Shown: positions 54,043 through 63,579, counted from the stretch's first letter. The stretch: 64,000 nucleotides of DNA from Nocardia abscessus (GCF_015477775.1 NZ_JADLQO010000010.1:62001-126000), one strand, 5' to 3'. The notes: generated by a model from the letters alone, not told the origin. Made by a program: numbers and translations.

Positions 54043-55488
54043 CTACCAGGGGGAGGGCTGGAAGTCCTTGAGGAAGCAGCCGAACAGATCGGTGCCGTTC
54101 TCGCCCTGCACGATCGGGTCGTAGACGCGCGCCGCGCCGTCGACCAGGTCCAGTGGCGCGTGGAAGCCCTCCTCGGCGAGGCGGACCTTCGTGTAGTGCG
54201 GGCGTTCGTCGGTGATCCAGCCGGTGTCGACCGCGGTCATCAGAATGCCGTCCTGCTCGAGCATCTCGCGGGCGCTGGTGCGGGTCAGCATGTTCAACGC
54301 GGCCTTGGCCATGTTGGTGTGCGGGTGCCCCGGGCCCTTGTAGGCACGGGAGAACTGCCCTTCCATCGCGGAGACGTTCACGACGTACTTGCGGCGCGCC
54401 TGCGCGGCGGCCATCGCCGGACGCAGCCGCGAGACCAGGATGAACGGCGCGACCGAATTGCACAGCTGCACCTCGAGCAGTTCGGTCGGGTCCACCTCGG
54501 CGACGGTCTGCACCCAGCTGTTGGTGTGCGCGAGGTCCGGCACCAGGCCGCCCGCGTCGATCGCCACACCGCGCGAGATGCGTTCCGGCGTCGCGGATCC
54601 CGCGACCAGGGCCAGTTCGGCGACATCGGCGGCGGTCAGGGCGGGGGTGAGCGAGGCGGTCAGCGCGGTGGGGTGCGCCTGCATGGTCTTGCCGAAGCTC
54701 ACCACCTCCGGCAGCGCGCCGGCGGGCAACGGTCCGGATTCGGCATCGACCAGGGCGCTGTAGGCGCCGGGGGAGCGGCGCACCGTCTGCGCGGCATTGT
54801 TGATCAGGATGTCCAGCGGGCCCTGGGCGGCGACGTCGTCGGCGAGGGCGACCACCTGGGCCGGGTCGCGCAGGTCGATGCCGACGATGCGCAACCGGTG
54901 CAGCCAGTCCGCGCTGTCGTCCATCGCGGTGAACCGCCGGATGGCGTCGTTGGGAAAGCGCGTGGTGATAGTGGTGTGCGCGCCGTCGCGCAGCAGGCGC
55001 AGCGCGATGTACATGCCGATCTTGGCGCGACCGCCGGTGAGCAGTGCCCGGCGCCCGGTCAGATCGGTCCTGGCGTCTCGTTTGGCGTGGCTGGTCGCCG
55101 CGCACTCCGGGCACAGCTGATGGTAGAAGGCGTCGACCCGGGTGTAGCGCTGCTTGCAGATGTAGCAGGGGCGCGCGCGGATCAGCGTGCCCGCGCTGGC
55201 GCCGGAGGCGGAGGAGCTGATCGGGATGCCCGCGGTCTCGTCATCGATCCGGTTCGGTGAGCCGGTCGCGGTCGCGGCGACCACCGCGCGATCGGCGAAC
55301 GAGACCGCCTCGCGCGCCTCGGAGCGGCGGCGCTGCTTGAGCTTCTTGAACATGTGCCCGACCGCCCGCTGCACGATCACCGAGTCGGGGTGATCCTTCT
55401 CCAGGGTTCCGGCCTGCTCCAGGACCCGAAGACAGGTCGCGAGGTCGTCGGGATCGATCATGCTTTCGGCCATCGCGGCGGGGGACAT
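54043..55488 (-). CDS. SDR-family protein with zinc-ribbon insert
   Basis: Protein of 481 residues. Residues 1-100 are a helical N-terminal extension. A CxxC...CxxC zinc-ribbon-like element (Cys108, Cys111, Cys126, Cys129) is followed by a Rossmann domain: TGGRAKIGMYIA (151-162) and LINNAA. The SDR Tyr-x3-Lys is replaced by TNMAK, a form seen in a fungal-bacterial SDR subgroup; an oxidoreductase activity is likely but not certain. Start ATG at 55488; ATG six codons further is possible. Confidence 0.8.
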   Translation of the reverse strand: MSPAAMAESMIDPDDLATCLRVLEQAGTLEKDHPDSVIVQRAVGHMFKKLKQRRRSEAREAVSFADRAVVAATATGSPNRIDDETAGIPISSSASGASAGTLIRARPCYICKQRYTRVDAFYHQLCPECAATSHAKRDARTDLTGRRALLTGGRAKIGMYIALRLLRDGAHTTITTRFPNDAIRRFTAMDDSADWLHRLRIVGIDLRDPAQVVALADDVAAQGPLDILINNAAQTVRRSPGAYSALVDAESGPLPAGALPEVVSFGKTMQAHPTALTASLTPALTAADVAELALVAGSATPERISRGVAIDAGGLVPDLAHTNSWVQTVAEVDPTELLEVQLCNSVAPFILVSRLRPAMAAAQARRKYVVNVSAMEGQFSRAYKGPGHPHTNMAKAALNMLTRTSAREMLEQDGILMTAVDTGWITDERPHYTKVRLAEEGFHAPLDLVDGAARVYDPIVQGENGTDLFGCFLKDFQPSPW

Positions 55489-55583
55489 CCTTCATAGAGC
55501 TGGGTAGGCGACCGGCCCATTGTCGCAAACCCGCCCGCCGGGTAACCGCCCGGTTGCCTGTGTTCCCGCCGCAACGCCCTCGG

Positions 55584-56516
55584 TCAGCTGCTGCGCGGGC
55601 TGATCGCCGCGCGGTCGGCGCGAAGATCGTCGACGAAGTTGGCGATCGCCTCGGCGACCAGCAGCGGTTCGGTGATCGGCAGCCAGTGATCGGCCGGGAC
55701 GGCGCGACGCCACAGCCTGTCGACCCAGCGCGTGGAGGCGTCGTAGACGGCGGCGGGGACGAACGGGTCGGTGGTGTCGACCAGCAATTGGACGGGCACC
55801 GCCGTCCGCCGCACCCGAGGCTTGCTCAGGTGGTGCAGCAGGTTGGCCTGCGCGATGCGCGCACCCGCGACCAGGTCGGTGCGCCAGGTCCGTGCGACGC
55901 GCGCGGGCAACGGCGAGATACCGCCCAGCTGCCGCACCAGCAGGCCGCGCACCCGCGGCGGGTAGAGCCTGCGGGCGATCGGACCCGGCGTGAGCGCCCA
56001 GCGGGCTCCCCGCAGCCACCAGCCCACGTCGCCGAGTTCGCGACCGGCCCGCGGCGCCAAGGCGCGCAGCCACAGGCCCAGATGATCGAGGTTCGGTCCG
56101 GCGATCGCGGTGAACGAGGCGACGCGGGTGTTGGCCCGCTCGTCGCAGACCGCCTCCCACAGTTGCACCGCACCCCAGCCGTGCCCGCACGTGTGCACCG
56201 GCTTGCGCGGGCCGGCGGCATCGATCACCGCGAAGAAGTCCTCCGCGAGGTGGCCGAGGCGATACTCCGACAGCGCGCCGGGAGTGTCCGAGCGTCCGTG
56301 CCCGCGTACGTCGTAGGTGATGACCCGGAAGCCGTCGGCCAAGAGGGCCGCCACCGTGGTCCACACGTGGTGGGTGTCGGTGAGGCCGTGCACCAGCACC
56401 AGGGGGTCGGCGGCCGCGTCACCCCATTCGAAGACGGCGAGATCGGCGCCGTCCCGGTCGACCGTCCAGGTGCGGTCGGGGCGGGGTGTTCCGGTGGTGT
56501 CGAGCAGTTCGGTCAT
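55584..56516 (-). CDS. Alpha/beta-hydrolase-fold protein lacking the canonical Ser
   Basis: Protein of 310 residues with an alpha/beta-hydrolase core: LVLVHGLTDTHHVWTTV, VITYDVRGHGRSDTPG and a C-terminal His in ADHWLP. The nucleophile elbow reads GHGWGA, with Gly where GHSWGA (Ser) or GHDWGA (Asp) is expected; the codon is GGC, one base from AGC. So it may be inactive, use another mechanism, or reflect an error in the sequence. Divergent from the acyl-CoA dehydrogenase. Confidence 0.85.
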   Translation of the reverse strand: MTELLDTTGTPRPDRTWTVDRDGADLAVFEWGDAAADPLVLVHGLTDTHHVWTTVAALLADGFRVITYDVRGHGRSDTPGALSEYRLGHLAEDFFAVIDAAGPRKPVHTCGHGWGAVQLWEAVCDERANTRVASFTAIAGPNLDHLGLWLRALAPRAGRELGDVGWWLRGARWALTPGPIARRLYPPRVRGLLVRQLGGISPLPARVARTWRTDLVAGARIAQANLLHHLSKPRVRRTAVPVQLLVDTTDPFVPAAVYDASTRWVDRLWRRAVPADHWLPITEPLLVAEAIANFVDDLRADRAAISPRSS

Positions 56517-56552
56517 GTCTGTGCCTCGTTCGCTGCCGGCTACCGATCCGAT

Positions 56553-56571
56553 GGCACGTCGCCGTCGTGCC
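56553..56571. promoter_or_regulatory. Operator-like dyad upstream of alpha/beta hydrolase
   Basis: GGCACG-TCGCCGT-CGTGCC, exact six-base arms, in the intergenic region between the hydrolase and the acyl-CoA dehydrogenase-TetR operon. The TetR at 58011 is a candidate ligand. The rest of 56517-56881 has a TTGACA at 56802-56807 that may belong to the dehydrogenase promoter, and no gene. Confidence 0.35.
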
Positions 56572-56881
56572 GAACGTCAGTAATTTCGATACGGACAGTA
56601 CGAAGGATTGACCGCTCGAGGGAAAGGTAAAACGCCGAATTATGGCGCAGCTCACCGGCGGTTATCGCGGCCCGGCGGCTGTGCGAGCCGGGGCCACTCG
56701 GTAGTCCCGCTGTCCTCGGTGCCCGTTGGGTTCGATACCGCGGGGACGCAGACCGGCCCGGATCCTCTTCCGGCAGCTGCGGGAGCGGTGTCCGACTCTT
56801 GTTGACAACTCGCCAATAGTTCGGGAATCTTGGGGCGGAACCGGCGACGGAGCCGGACCGGAGCGAGCAAAGGATCGAGCG

Positions 56882-58027
56882 ATGGCGCGCGCGGCGTGGA
56901 GTGACGACGAGGTCGAGGCGGTACGAGACCTGGCGAGGACCTTCTTCGAGAAGGAGGTCGTCCCCCATGAAGAGAAATTCGTCGCCCAAGGGCACCCCGA
57001 TCGCGCGCTGTACAACCGCGCGGGCGAACTCGGCCTGCTGTGCCCCGCGATTCCCGCCGAATACGGCGGCGGCGGAGGCACCTTCGCGCACGAGGCCGCC
57101 ATCATCGAGGAGCAGGCGCGTGCGGGCGACGGGTCGATGGGCATCCCCGTGCACAGCTCGATCATCGCGCCCTACCTGTACGAATTCGGCTCCGAAGAGC
57201 TCAAGCGCCGCGTGTTGCCCAAGGCGGCGAGCGGTGAGATCGTGCTGTCCATCGGCATGACCGAGCCGGGCACCGGTTCGGACCTGCAGAACATCAAGAC
57301 CCGCGCGGTGCGCGAGGGCGACGAGTACGTCATCACCGGTTCGAAGATCTTCATCACCAACGGCTGGCTCTGCGACGGCATCGTCATCGCGGCCAAGACC
57401 GACCCGGCCAAGGGCGCGGCCGGTGTCTCGCTGATCTTCGCCGAAGTCGGCGACGACACCCCCGGCTTCAAGCGCGGACGCATTCTGAACAAGATCGGCG
57501 GCAAGGCCCAGGACACCGCCGAGCTGTTCTTCGACGGTCTGCGCGTGCCCTCGTCCAACCTACTCGGCGAGGCCGAGGGCCAGGGCTTCTACCAGATGAT
57601 GCAGATGCTGGCGCAGGAGCGCCTGGTCACCGCGATCATCGCGGTCGCCATGATGGAGCAGGCCGTGCAGCTCACCGTCGACTACACCAAGGGCCGCGAA
57701 GCGTTCGGCAAGCCGCTGTTCGCCATGCAGAACACCAAGTTCGAACTCGCCGAGTGCGCGACCATCGCCAAGGTCTCCCGCACCTTCCTGGACGACTGCA
57801 TCACCAAGCATCTGCGCGGCGAGCTCGATATTCCCAGCGCTGCCATGTCGAAGTACTGGTTGACCGATCAGCTCGGTATCGTGGTTGACCGCTGCCTGCA
57901 ACTGTTCGGCGGCTACGGCTACATGACGGAGTATCCGATTTCCCAGCTCTACACCGGCGCCCGCGTGCTGCGCATCCTCGCGGGCAGCAACGAGGTGATG
58001 AAGGATCTCATTGCCCGGTCTCTCTGA
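56882..58027 (+). CDS. Acyl-CoA dehydrogenase
   Basis: FAD-dependent dehydrogenase of 381 residues. IGMTEPGTGSDLQNIKTRA and SKIFITNGWLCDGIVIAAKT are the FAD-binding signatures, GYGYMTEYPISQLYTGARV the C-terminal block. Introduces a 2,3-double bond in acyl-CoAs; chain length not predictable. The ATG at 56882 is preferred over upstream starts. The TetR gene begins inside its last codons. Confidence 0.95.
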   Translation: MARAAWSDDEVEAVRDLARTFFEKEVVPHEEKFVAQGHPDRALYNRAGELGLLCPAIPAEYGGGGGTFAHEAAIIEEQARAGDGSMGIPVHSSIIAPYLYEFGSEELKRRVLPKAASGEIVLSIGMTEPGTGSDLQNIKTRAVREGDEYVITGSKIFITNGWLCDGIVIAAKTDPAKGAAGVSLIFAEVGDDTPGFKRGRILNKIGGKAQDTAELFFDGLRVPSSNLLGEAEGQGFYQMMQMLAQERLVTAIIAVAMMEQAVQLTVDYTKGREAFGKPLFAMQNTKFELAECATIAKVSRTFLDDCITKHLRGELDIPSAAMSKYWLTDQLGIVVDRCLQLFGGYGYMTEYPISQLYTGARVLRILAGSNEVMKDLIARSL

Positions 58028-58673
58028 TACCAGGAGCACGACCGCGGACGGTGGCGCCGACCCGGCGCTACCGCGCCGCCGCAGGCTCGAACCCGACGAG
58101 CGGCGCGCGCAGATCCTCGCCTGCGCCATCGATATGTTCGGCGAGCGCCCGTACGCGGCCGTTTCCACCGCCGAACTGGCGCAGCGGGCCGGTGTGGCCC
58201 GTGGCCTGATCAATCACTATTTCGGCAACAAGCGCGATCTCTACCTCGCGGTCGTACGGCGGATGGTCACGCTGCCCAAACTCGACGACATGATCGTGCC
58301 GACCGGCTCCTGGCGCGAGCGTGTGGACGCCAGCGTGCGCTGGCTGTTGGACACCATCGCCGAACACGGCAGCACCTGGGTGAAAGTGACCAGCCACGAG
58401 GGCGTCGGTGACGACCCCGAAGTGCAGCAGATCCTGGACGCGGCCGACGACGCGGCGGCCGAACGTCTGCTGCTGATGGTGGGCCTCGCCGATTCGGCAC
58501 ACGATGCCGAACTGCGCGCGATGGTGCGCGCCTACGGCGGGCTGGTCAAGGTCGCGGGCCGCGAATGGATCACCCGCGGCACGCTCACCCGCGAGCAGGT
58601 GCACGACCTGTTGTGCGACATGTTGCTCACGCTGGTCACCGAATCGCTGCCCAAGGTCGATCGCAGGCAGTGA
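58011..58673 (+). CDS. TetR-family regulator
   Basis: TetR of 220 residues: RRAQILACAIDMFGERPYAAVSTAELAQRAGVARGLINHYFGNKRDLY at about 32-80. TTG start at 58011 overlaps the end of the dehydrogenase by 17 bases, with AAGGATC placed before it. Operon partner and likely repressor of the dehydrogenase. Confidence 0.92.
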   Translation: MPGLSDTRSTTADGGADPALPRRRRLEPDERRAQILACAIDMFGERPYAAVSTAELAQRAGVARGLINHYFGNKRDLYLAVVRRMVTLPKLDDMIVPTGSWRERVDASVRWLLDTIAEHGSTWVKVTSHEGVGDDPEVQQILDAADDAAAERLLLMVGLADSAHDAELRAMVRAYGGLVKVAGREWITRGTLTREQVHDLLCDMLLTLVTESLPKVDRRQ

Positions 58674-59044
58674 ACGGCTGCGCGGCCTCGGCGCGGCCGG
58701 CAGGGAGCGGGCCAGTGCGCACAGCACGAAGCCGGGTAAGGGTGTCGAGCAAATTTCCGGCCCTTCGGGTCGGCTCAGCAATCCCCGCCGCTCGACGTCG
58801 TCATATCGGTCATGGATCCGCCTTTGATCAGTCGCGCTCGGCAGGTCGCCGATCGACCAGCATGCGCCTCGGCTAACAGATCCCCGAGAGTTGCGGTGAG
58901 TTTGTTATTACGGCCCGATCACAAATATCGGACCCTTCGGATCAACTTTTCGCGTCGCGCGTCCTATTCTGTGTCGGTATATCGGGGCGGGTCCGGACAA
59001 TATCCGAGGTTCCTGCACGGTGTGTCGGTGTGGAGAGGACCTGG
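58674..59044. other. Intergenic stretch, promoter region of membrane-protein gene
   Basis: No gene seen. AT-richer near 58890-58980, with a -10-like TATTCT at 58969-58974 and several short repeats; probably the promoter of the 59045 gene. Confidence 0.35.
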
Positions 59045-59806
59045 ATGACACGGGCAGAACGGCGTGAAACGGATCGCTGGCCGCAGTCACAGCCGGATGA
59101 CCGCTGGTCGGAGCCGGAGCCCGACGGTCACTGGTCCGAGGACGAGGACGAACGCTGGCCCGAGCAGCCGCCGAGCCGCCGCCGGACCGGACGGCTGCGC
59201 GTGGAGATTCCGCCGATCGTCAATCCGTACGCGATCGTCGCGCTGGTGGCGGCGCTGCTCGGACTGTTCCCCGTGGCGATCGTGTTCGGCTTCATCGCCT
59301 TCAGCCATCCCCGTGGCCGGGTCATGGCGATGTTCGCGTTGCTGCTCGGCGTCGCCGAGATCACCGCGGTAGCCGGGTTCGTCCTGCTGACCGGCAATTG
59401 GATGCCGGATCTGATGAACCGCACCGCCACGATCGCGCCCACACCCCTCGCGTCGGTGCCCACGACCGTCGAGCGCCCGGTGGCGCCCCCCACGACCGCC
59501 GCACCGAGCCCCGCCGTGACGACCACGCCGTCGCCGGAGAGTCCCGGACCGGTGACGAAGGGCGCATCCTGCACCGAGGCCCAGCTCGGGCAGATAGGCA
59601 GCGCCGCCACCGGCGGCACCCTGATCTGTCTGACGACCGGGGGCGGCTACCAGTGGTCGGGCCCGCACACCGTGGCGACCGCCGTGCAGCAGGCGGGATC
59701 GAAGTGCGACGCCTCGGGCGCCAAGACCGGCCGCACCGCCGACGGCCGCGCCCTGGTGTGCGAAGTCAGCGGCCGCAGCGGCACGTGGGTGCTGTGGACC
59801 GAATAG
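59045..59806 (+). CDS. DUF4190-type membrane protein with Trp repeats
   Basis: Membrane protein of 253 residues. The N-terminus is a hydrophilic region with near-repeats DRW/HW spaced about ten residues (RWPQSQPDD, RWSEPEPDG, HWSEDEDE, RWPEQP), then two membrane segments (AIVALVAALLGLFPVAIVFGFI and VMAMFALLLGVAEITAVAGFV), a Pro/Thr/Ala-rich spacer and an extracellular domain with paired cysteines. Similar architecture occurs in mycolate actinobacteria; no function known. ATG at 59045 after GGAGAGGACC. Confidence 0.75.
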   Translation: MTRAERRETDRWPQSQPDDRWSEPEPDGHWSEDEDERWPEQPPSRRRTGRLRVEIPPIVNPYAIVALVAALLGLFPVAIVFGFIAFSHPRGRVMAMFALLLGVAEITAVAGFVLLTGNWMPDLMNRTATIAPTPLASVPTTVERPVAPPTTAAPSPAVTTTPSPESPGPVTKGASCTEAQLGQIGSAATGGTLICLTTGGGYQWSGPHTVATAVQQAGSKCDASGAKTGRTADGRALVCEVSGRSGTWVLWTE

Positions 59807-59815
59807 CGGCGGACG

Positions 59816-60817
59816 CTATTCGGACTTCTTCGCGCGGCTCGGCTGGACCCGAGGGGGTTCGTTGGGCATCTTCGGGTACTGCGGCGGCCACGGCGCGTCC
59901 ATGAGCCCGGCTGCCATATCCCGTTCGGACATCTCCAGGAGCGGGGCGATGGACTGGGGTGCGCGGTCGGCCCACGGGTCACCCGACTCGGCGTAGCGCG
60001 CGGGAACGGTCGCGATGGTCAGCTCGTCGGGCACCACCGAATCCAGATCCGGCCAGCCGATCGGCGTCGACACCTGCGCGCCGACCTTCGGTCGCACACA
60101 CCAGGCCCCGAAAACCGTTTTGTGCGGCGCGTTCTGATTGAAATCGATGAATACCCGGTTGCCGCGTTCTTCTTTCCACCACTGCGCGGTGATGTCCTCC
60201 GGATACCGGCGCTCCAATTCGCGCGCCAGCGCCACCGCGGCGGCCCGCACCTGATATCCGTCCCACTTCGGCTCCAGCGCGGAATACAGATGCAAGCCGC
60301 GTGACCCGGAGGTCTTGATCCACGATTCGATACCGAGTTCGGCGAGCAGATCCCTGGTGCGTATCGCCGCGTGCCGGAGATCGGCGAAGGTGATGCCGGG
60401 AGAGGGATCGAGGTCGATGCGCAACTCGTCGGCGATCTCCAGGTTGTCGGCGCGGTTGGGCCAGACGTGGAAACCGAGGCATCCCTGGTTCACCGCCCAC
60501 AGGATGTGGGCGAGATCGTGCGCGACGAGGGCGTCGCTGGTGGTGCCGTTCGGTGTGGACACCTCCACCGTGCGCAGCCATTCCGGCGCGGATTTCGGCA
60601 CCCGCTTCTGGAACCAGGATTTACCCGAGGCTCCGTCCGGGTAGCGCTCCAGCAGCAGCGGACGTCCGCCGACCACGTTCAGGAACGGTTCGGCGATCGC
60701 CTGGTAATACCGCACCAGATCGAGTTTCGTCTCGCCGCGCTTGGTGAAGTAGACCTTGCCCGGATTGCTGATCGTGACGGTCCGGCCGTCGGTCTCGATA
60801 TCGACGGACTCGGTCAT
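59816..60817 (-). CDS. LigD-type polymerase/primase domain protein
   Basis: Stand-alone NHEJ polymerase domain (333 residues): catalytic acidic residues in DLDPSPG (Asp135, Asp137), HVWPNRADN before it, and TSGSRGLHLYS. Adds nucleotides at broken ends. The ATG overlaps the stop of the ligase gene (ATGA) so ligase and polymerase are co-translated, a split version of LigD. No Ku gene lies in the window. Confidence 0.93.
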   Translation of the reverse strand: MTESVDIETDGRTVTISNPGKVYFTKRGETKLDLVRYYQAIAEPFLNVVGGRPLLLERYPDGASGKSWFQKRVPKSAPEWLRTVEVSTPNGTTSDALVAHDLAHILWAVNQGCLGFHVWPNRADNLEIADELRIDLDPSPGITFADLRHAAIRTRDLLAELGIESWIKTSGSRGLHLYSALEPKWDGYQVRAAAVALARELERRYPEDITAQWWKEERGNRVFIDFNQNAPHKTVFGAWCVRPKVGAQVSTPIGWPDLDSVVPDELTIATVPARYAESGDPWADRAPQSIAPLLEMSERDMAAGLMDAPWPPQYPKMPNEPPRVQPSRAKKSE

Positions 60818-61899
60818 CGCGCCGCGCCTTCGCCGAACAGCGTGCTCAATTCCGCCGGTGCGACTTCGTCGAGCTGACCGTAGGTACACGACTCGGGCGT
60901 CCGGTCGTTCCGGAAGCGCACCAGCCTGCCCCCGTGGCGCAGCCGACCCGACTGCACGTGCTCGTAGCGCACCTCCGCGACCAGCTCCGGCCGCAACGCC
61001 TCCCAGGACAGATCCTTGCCGCCGGTCCAGCGACTGACGCCGCCGGGCATCTTGCCGTCCGCCGCCGCCTGCGCCGCGGCGTCGGCCCAGTCCCGCCAGG
61101 GGTGATCGTCCAGCGCGTTCTCCCGCAGCGGCGCCAGCTCCTCGACCAGTTCCTTGCGCCGGGCCGCGGTGAAGCTGCTGGCCACGCCCACATGGTGCAG
61201 GCGGCCCTCCTCGTCGAACAGGCCCAGCAGCAGGGAACCGACACCGGCGCCGTCCTTGTGCCAGCGGAACCCCGCCACCACGCAGTCGGCGGTGCGCTCG
61301 TGCTTGACCTTCAGCATGACCCGCTTGTCCTGCATATAGGCGAGTTCGTCGGACTTCACCATCACGCCGTCGAATCCGGCGCCCTCGAAACGGGTGAACC
61401 AGTCCTGCGCGACGTCGGGGTCGTGGGTGATCGGGGTGAGATGGACGCGCGCGAGCGCGGTGTCCAGGATCGTTTCCAGCAGCCGCCTGCGCTCGGTGAA
61501 CGGCTCACCGGTCAAATCCTTGTCGCCGAGCGCGAGCAGGTCGAACGCCACGAAACTGGCCGGCGTCTCCGCGGCCAGCTTGGCGACCCTGGACGCGGCG
61601 GGGTGCAGACGGTTCTGCAGCGTGTCGAAATCCAAGCCCTGCTCGGTGACCATCACGATCTCGCCGTCCACCACGCAGCGATCCGGCAGCGCCTGCTTCA
61701 GCAATTCGGCGACCTCGGGGAAATACCTGGTCAGTGGCCGGTCGTTGCGGGAGCCGAGTTCCACCTCGGCGCCGTCGCGGAACACGATGCAGCGGAAGCC
61801 GTCCCATTTGGGTTCGTAGCTCAGGCCCGGCTCGCGCGGCACCGCGGGCGCGGATTTGGCCAGCATCGGCCGCACTGGTGGCATCACCGGTAGGTCCAC
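60814..61899 (-). CDS. ATP-dependent DNA ligase (LigC/D-type)
   Basis: Ligase of about 361 residues: the adenylated lysine lies in EPKWDGFR (Lys31), with VVDGEIVMV, DGVMVKS and MLKVKHERTADCVVAGFRW as further motifs. GTG at 61899 has GAGGAGG just upstream, preferred over the GTG at 61926. With the downstream polymerase it forms a split LigD-like repair unit. The C-terminal OB domain is present. Confidence 0.93.
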   Translation of the reverse strand: MDLPVMPPVRPMLAKSAPAVPREPGLSYEPKWDGFRCIVFRDGAEVELGSRNDRPLTRYFPEVAELLKQALPDRCVVDGEIVMVTEQGLDFDTLQNRLHPAASRVAKLAAETPASFVAFDLLALGDKDLTGEPFTERRRLLETILDTALARVHLTPITHDPDVAQDWFTRFEGAGFDGVMVKSDELAYMQDKRVMLKVKHERTADCVVAGFRWHKDGAGVGSLLLGLFDEEGRLHHVGVASSFTAARRKELVEELAPLRENALDDHPWRDWADAAAQAAADGKMPGGVSRWTGGKDLSWEALRPELVAEVRYEHVQSGRLRHGGRLVRFRNDRTPESCTYGQLDEVAPAELSTLFGEGAAR

Positions 61900-62025
61900 G
61901 CGATCCTCCTCGGGTTCGATCCTCACCCATACCGACGGCGCGCGCCGAGCAAACTCATCGGTATGTGGCCGCGGTCTCGGCTCGATCGTAGGCGGAGGCC
62001 CCGACAGGATCGTGGACTTCTCCGG

Positions 62026-62421
62026 TCAGTTCTCCAGCCAGCCGTGCTGATCGGCGAACGCGGTGAGCCGGTCGCGGATGGTGAGGATCTCACCCGCGGT
62101 GAGCGCGGGGCTGGCATCCAGCAGCAGTTCGGTGATCAGGCGTTTGTGCTCGGCGACGGTGAGCTGTCCCGCACCCGCCCGGTCCTTGCCCTTGTGCCGG
62201 GCGGGCGGCGCGGACGCTGCGCCGACCAGGCTGAGATTGACCGCCTTGGGTCCGCGGTCGCCCTCGGTCACCTCGAATTCGAACACCCGCCCCTGCCGCA
62301 ACTCGTCCTCGTCCAGACCGATGTCGTTGACGTGGACGAACACATCGGGCCCACCGTCCTCCGGTCGAATGAAACCGAATCCCCGAGAGCTGTCGAACGA
62401 CACCAATTTCCCGATGGACAC
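62026..62421 (-). CDS. Cold-shock domain protein
   Basis: Nucleic-acid-binding protein of 131 residues: cold-shock domain at 1-62 with RNP1-like RGFGFIRPEDG and RNP2-like DVFVHVNDI, then a helical C-terminal extension of about 65 residues. I favour the GTG at 62421, because GAGGAG then has a nine-base spacing; the GTG at 62427 would leave three. Confidence 0.9.
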   Translation of the reverse strand: MSIGKLVSFDSSRGFGFIRPEDGGPDVFVHVNDIGLDEDELRQGRVFEFEVTEGDRGPKAVNLSLVGAASAPPARHKGKDRAGAGQLTVAEHKRLITELLLDASPALTAGEILTIRDRLTAFADQHGWLEN

Positions 62422-62459
62422 CAACACCCGCTCCTCGTCGCCGTCGCTACTCGGCCACT

Positions 62460-63560
62460 TTAACCCGCGTTTTCGCCATCGTTGGAGGAAAGCGCCTTTT
62501 GCAGCGAATTGAAAACGGTCAGTCCCTGACCGACCATTCCGTTCACCAGTTCGCCCACTCCGTCGGGCCCGTTGAGCACGGTGAGATTCGCGTTCGCCAA
62601 CCCGTTCGACGCCTGCTTCACGATTTCCGGAAGTTGTTCGATCAACAACTGATCCAGCGCGATCCGGTTGTTCGACGCGGCCGCCGCGGCCTGGATGCGG
62701 GTGCGGTCGGCCTCCGCCTCGGCCAGGATGCGCACTCGATCCGCCTCGGCCTGAGCGGGTTTCACGACCTCGGCCTGCAACTGCTGCTCACGCAGCTCGG
62801 CCTCCTTGCGCGCCTGCTCGGCCTGGGCGGTGAGCACCTCCTGCAACGCCATCGCCTCGGCGAGCGGGCCCGCCTGCGCAGCCTCCGCGTTGGCCTTGTC
62901 GATATCGCGCTGGTATTGCGCGCGCAGGATCGACGTCTCGCGCTGATATTCCGCCTGCCTGCGCTGCGATTCCTGCTCGGCCTGCGCCGCCGCCTGCGCG
63001 GCCTGCGATTGCGCGATCTGCGCGTCGCGCTGCACTGCCGCATTGTGCGGCGCGGCGAGCGCGGCGATATAGCCGAGGTTGCCGTCGTCGATGGACTGGA
63101 TCTGGAAGGAATCGACCCACAGGCCGATATTGCTCATCTCGACTTTCGACGCGACGAGCACCTCGTCGGCCAGTTTCTGGCGCTCCCGGATGATCTCCTC
63201 GACCGTCATCGAGCCGACGATCGAGCGCAGGTGCCCCGAGAAGATCCGCCCGGTCAGCACCGACATCTCCCGCTCCTGCTCGGAGAGGAACCGCTGCGCG
63301 GCGTTCACGATGGACTGGGTGTCGTTGGCCACCTTGAACGCGATCACCGCGCGGACGTCGAGCTGGATCGCCTGCTTGGTGACGCAGCGCTCCTTGATCT
63401 CGGACTCGAACATCGCCAGCGACAGATAGCGCACCTTGCGGAACAACGGAATCACCCAGGCGCCGCGCCCGATGATCACTTTGAACGGCGCGTTGTCGCG
63501 GCTCTTGGCGCCGCTGACCAGCATCGCCTCGTCCGGGTCCGGCACGTGGTAGCCCAGCAC
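62460..63560 (-). CDS. Flotillin/SPFH-domain protein
   Basis: Flotillin-like protein of about 366 residues with an SPFH domain (about 1-180: RGAWVIPLFRKVRYLSLAMF, LDVRAVIAFKVANDTQSIVNAAQRFLS) and a long Ala/Glu/Gln coiled coil (about 200-310). Scaffold of membrane microdomains; pairs with the NfeD-like gene directly upstream. GTG start at 63560 after AAGGGAG. Confidence 0.9.
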   Translation of the reverse strand: MLGYHVPDPDEAMLVSGAKSRDNAPFKVIIGRGAWVIPLFRKVRYLSLAMFESEIKERCVTKQAIQLDVRAVIAFKVANDTQSIVNAAQRFLSEQEREMSVLTGRIFSGHLRSIVGSMTVEEIIRERQKLADEVLVASKVEMSNIGLWVDSFQIQSIDDGNLGYIAALAAPHNAAVQRDAQIAQSQAAQAAAQAEQESQRRQAEYQRETSILRAQYQRDIDKANAEAAQAGPLAEAMALQEVLTAQAEQARKEAELREQQLQAEVVKPAQAEADRVRILAEAEADRTRIQAAAAASNNRIALDQLLIEQLPEIVKQASNGLANANLTVLNGPDGVGELVNGMVGQGLTVFNSLQKALSSNDGENAG

Positions 63561-63579
63561 CTCTGTCTCCCTTACTGTT

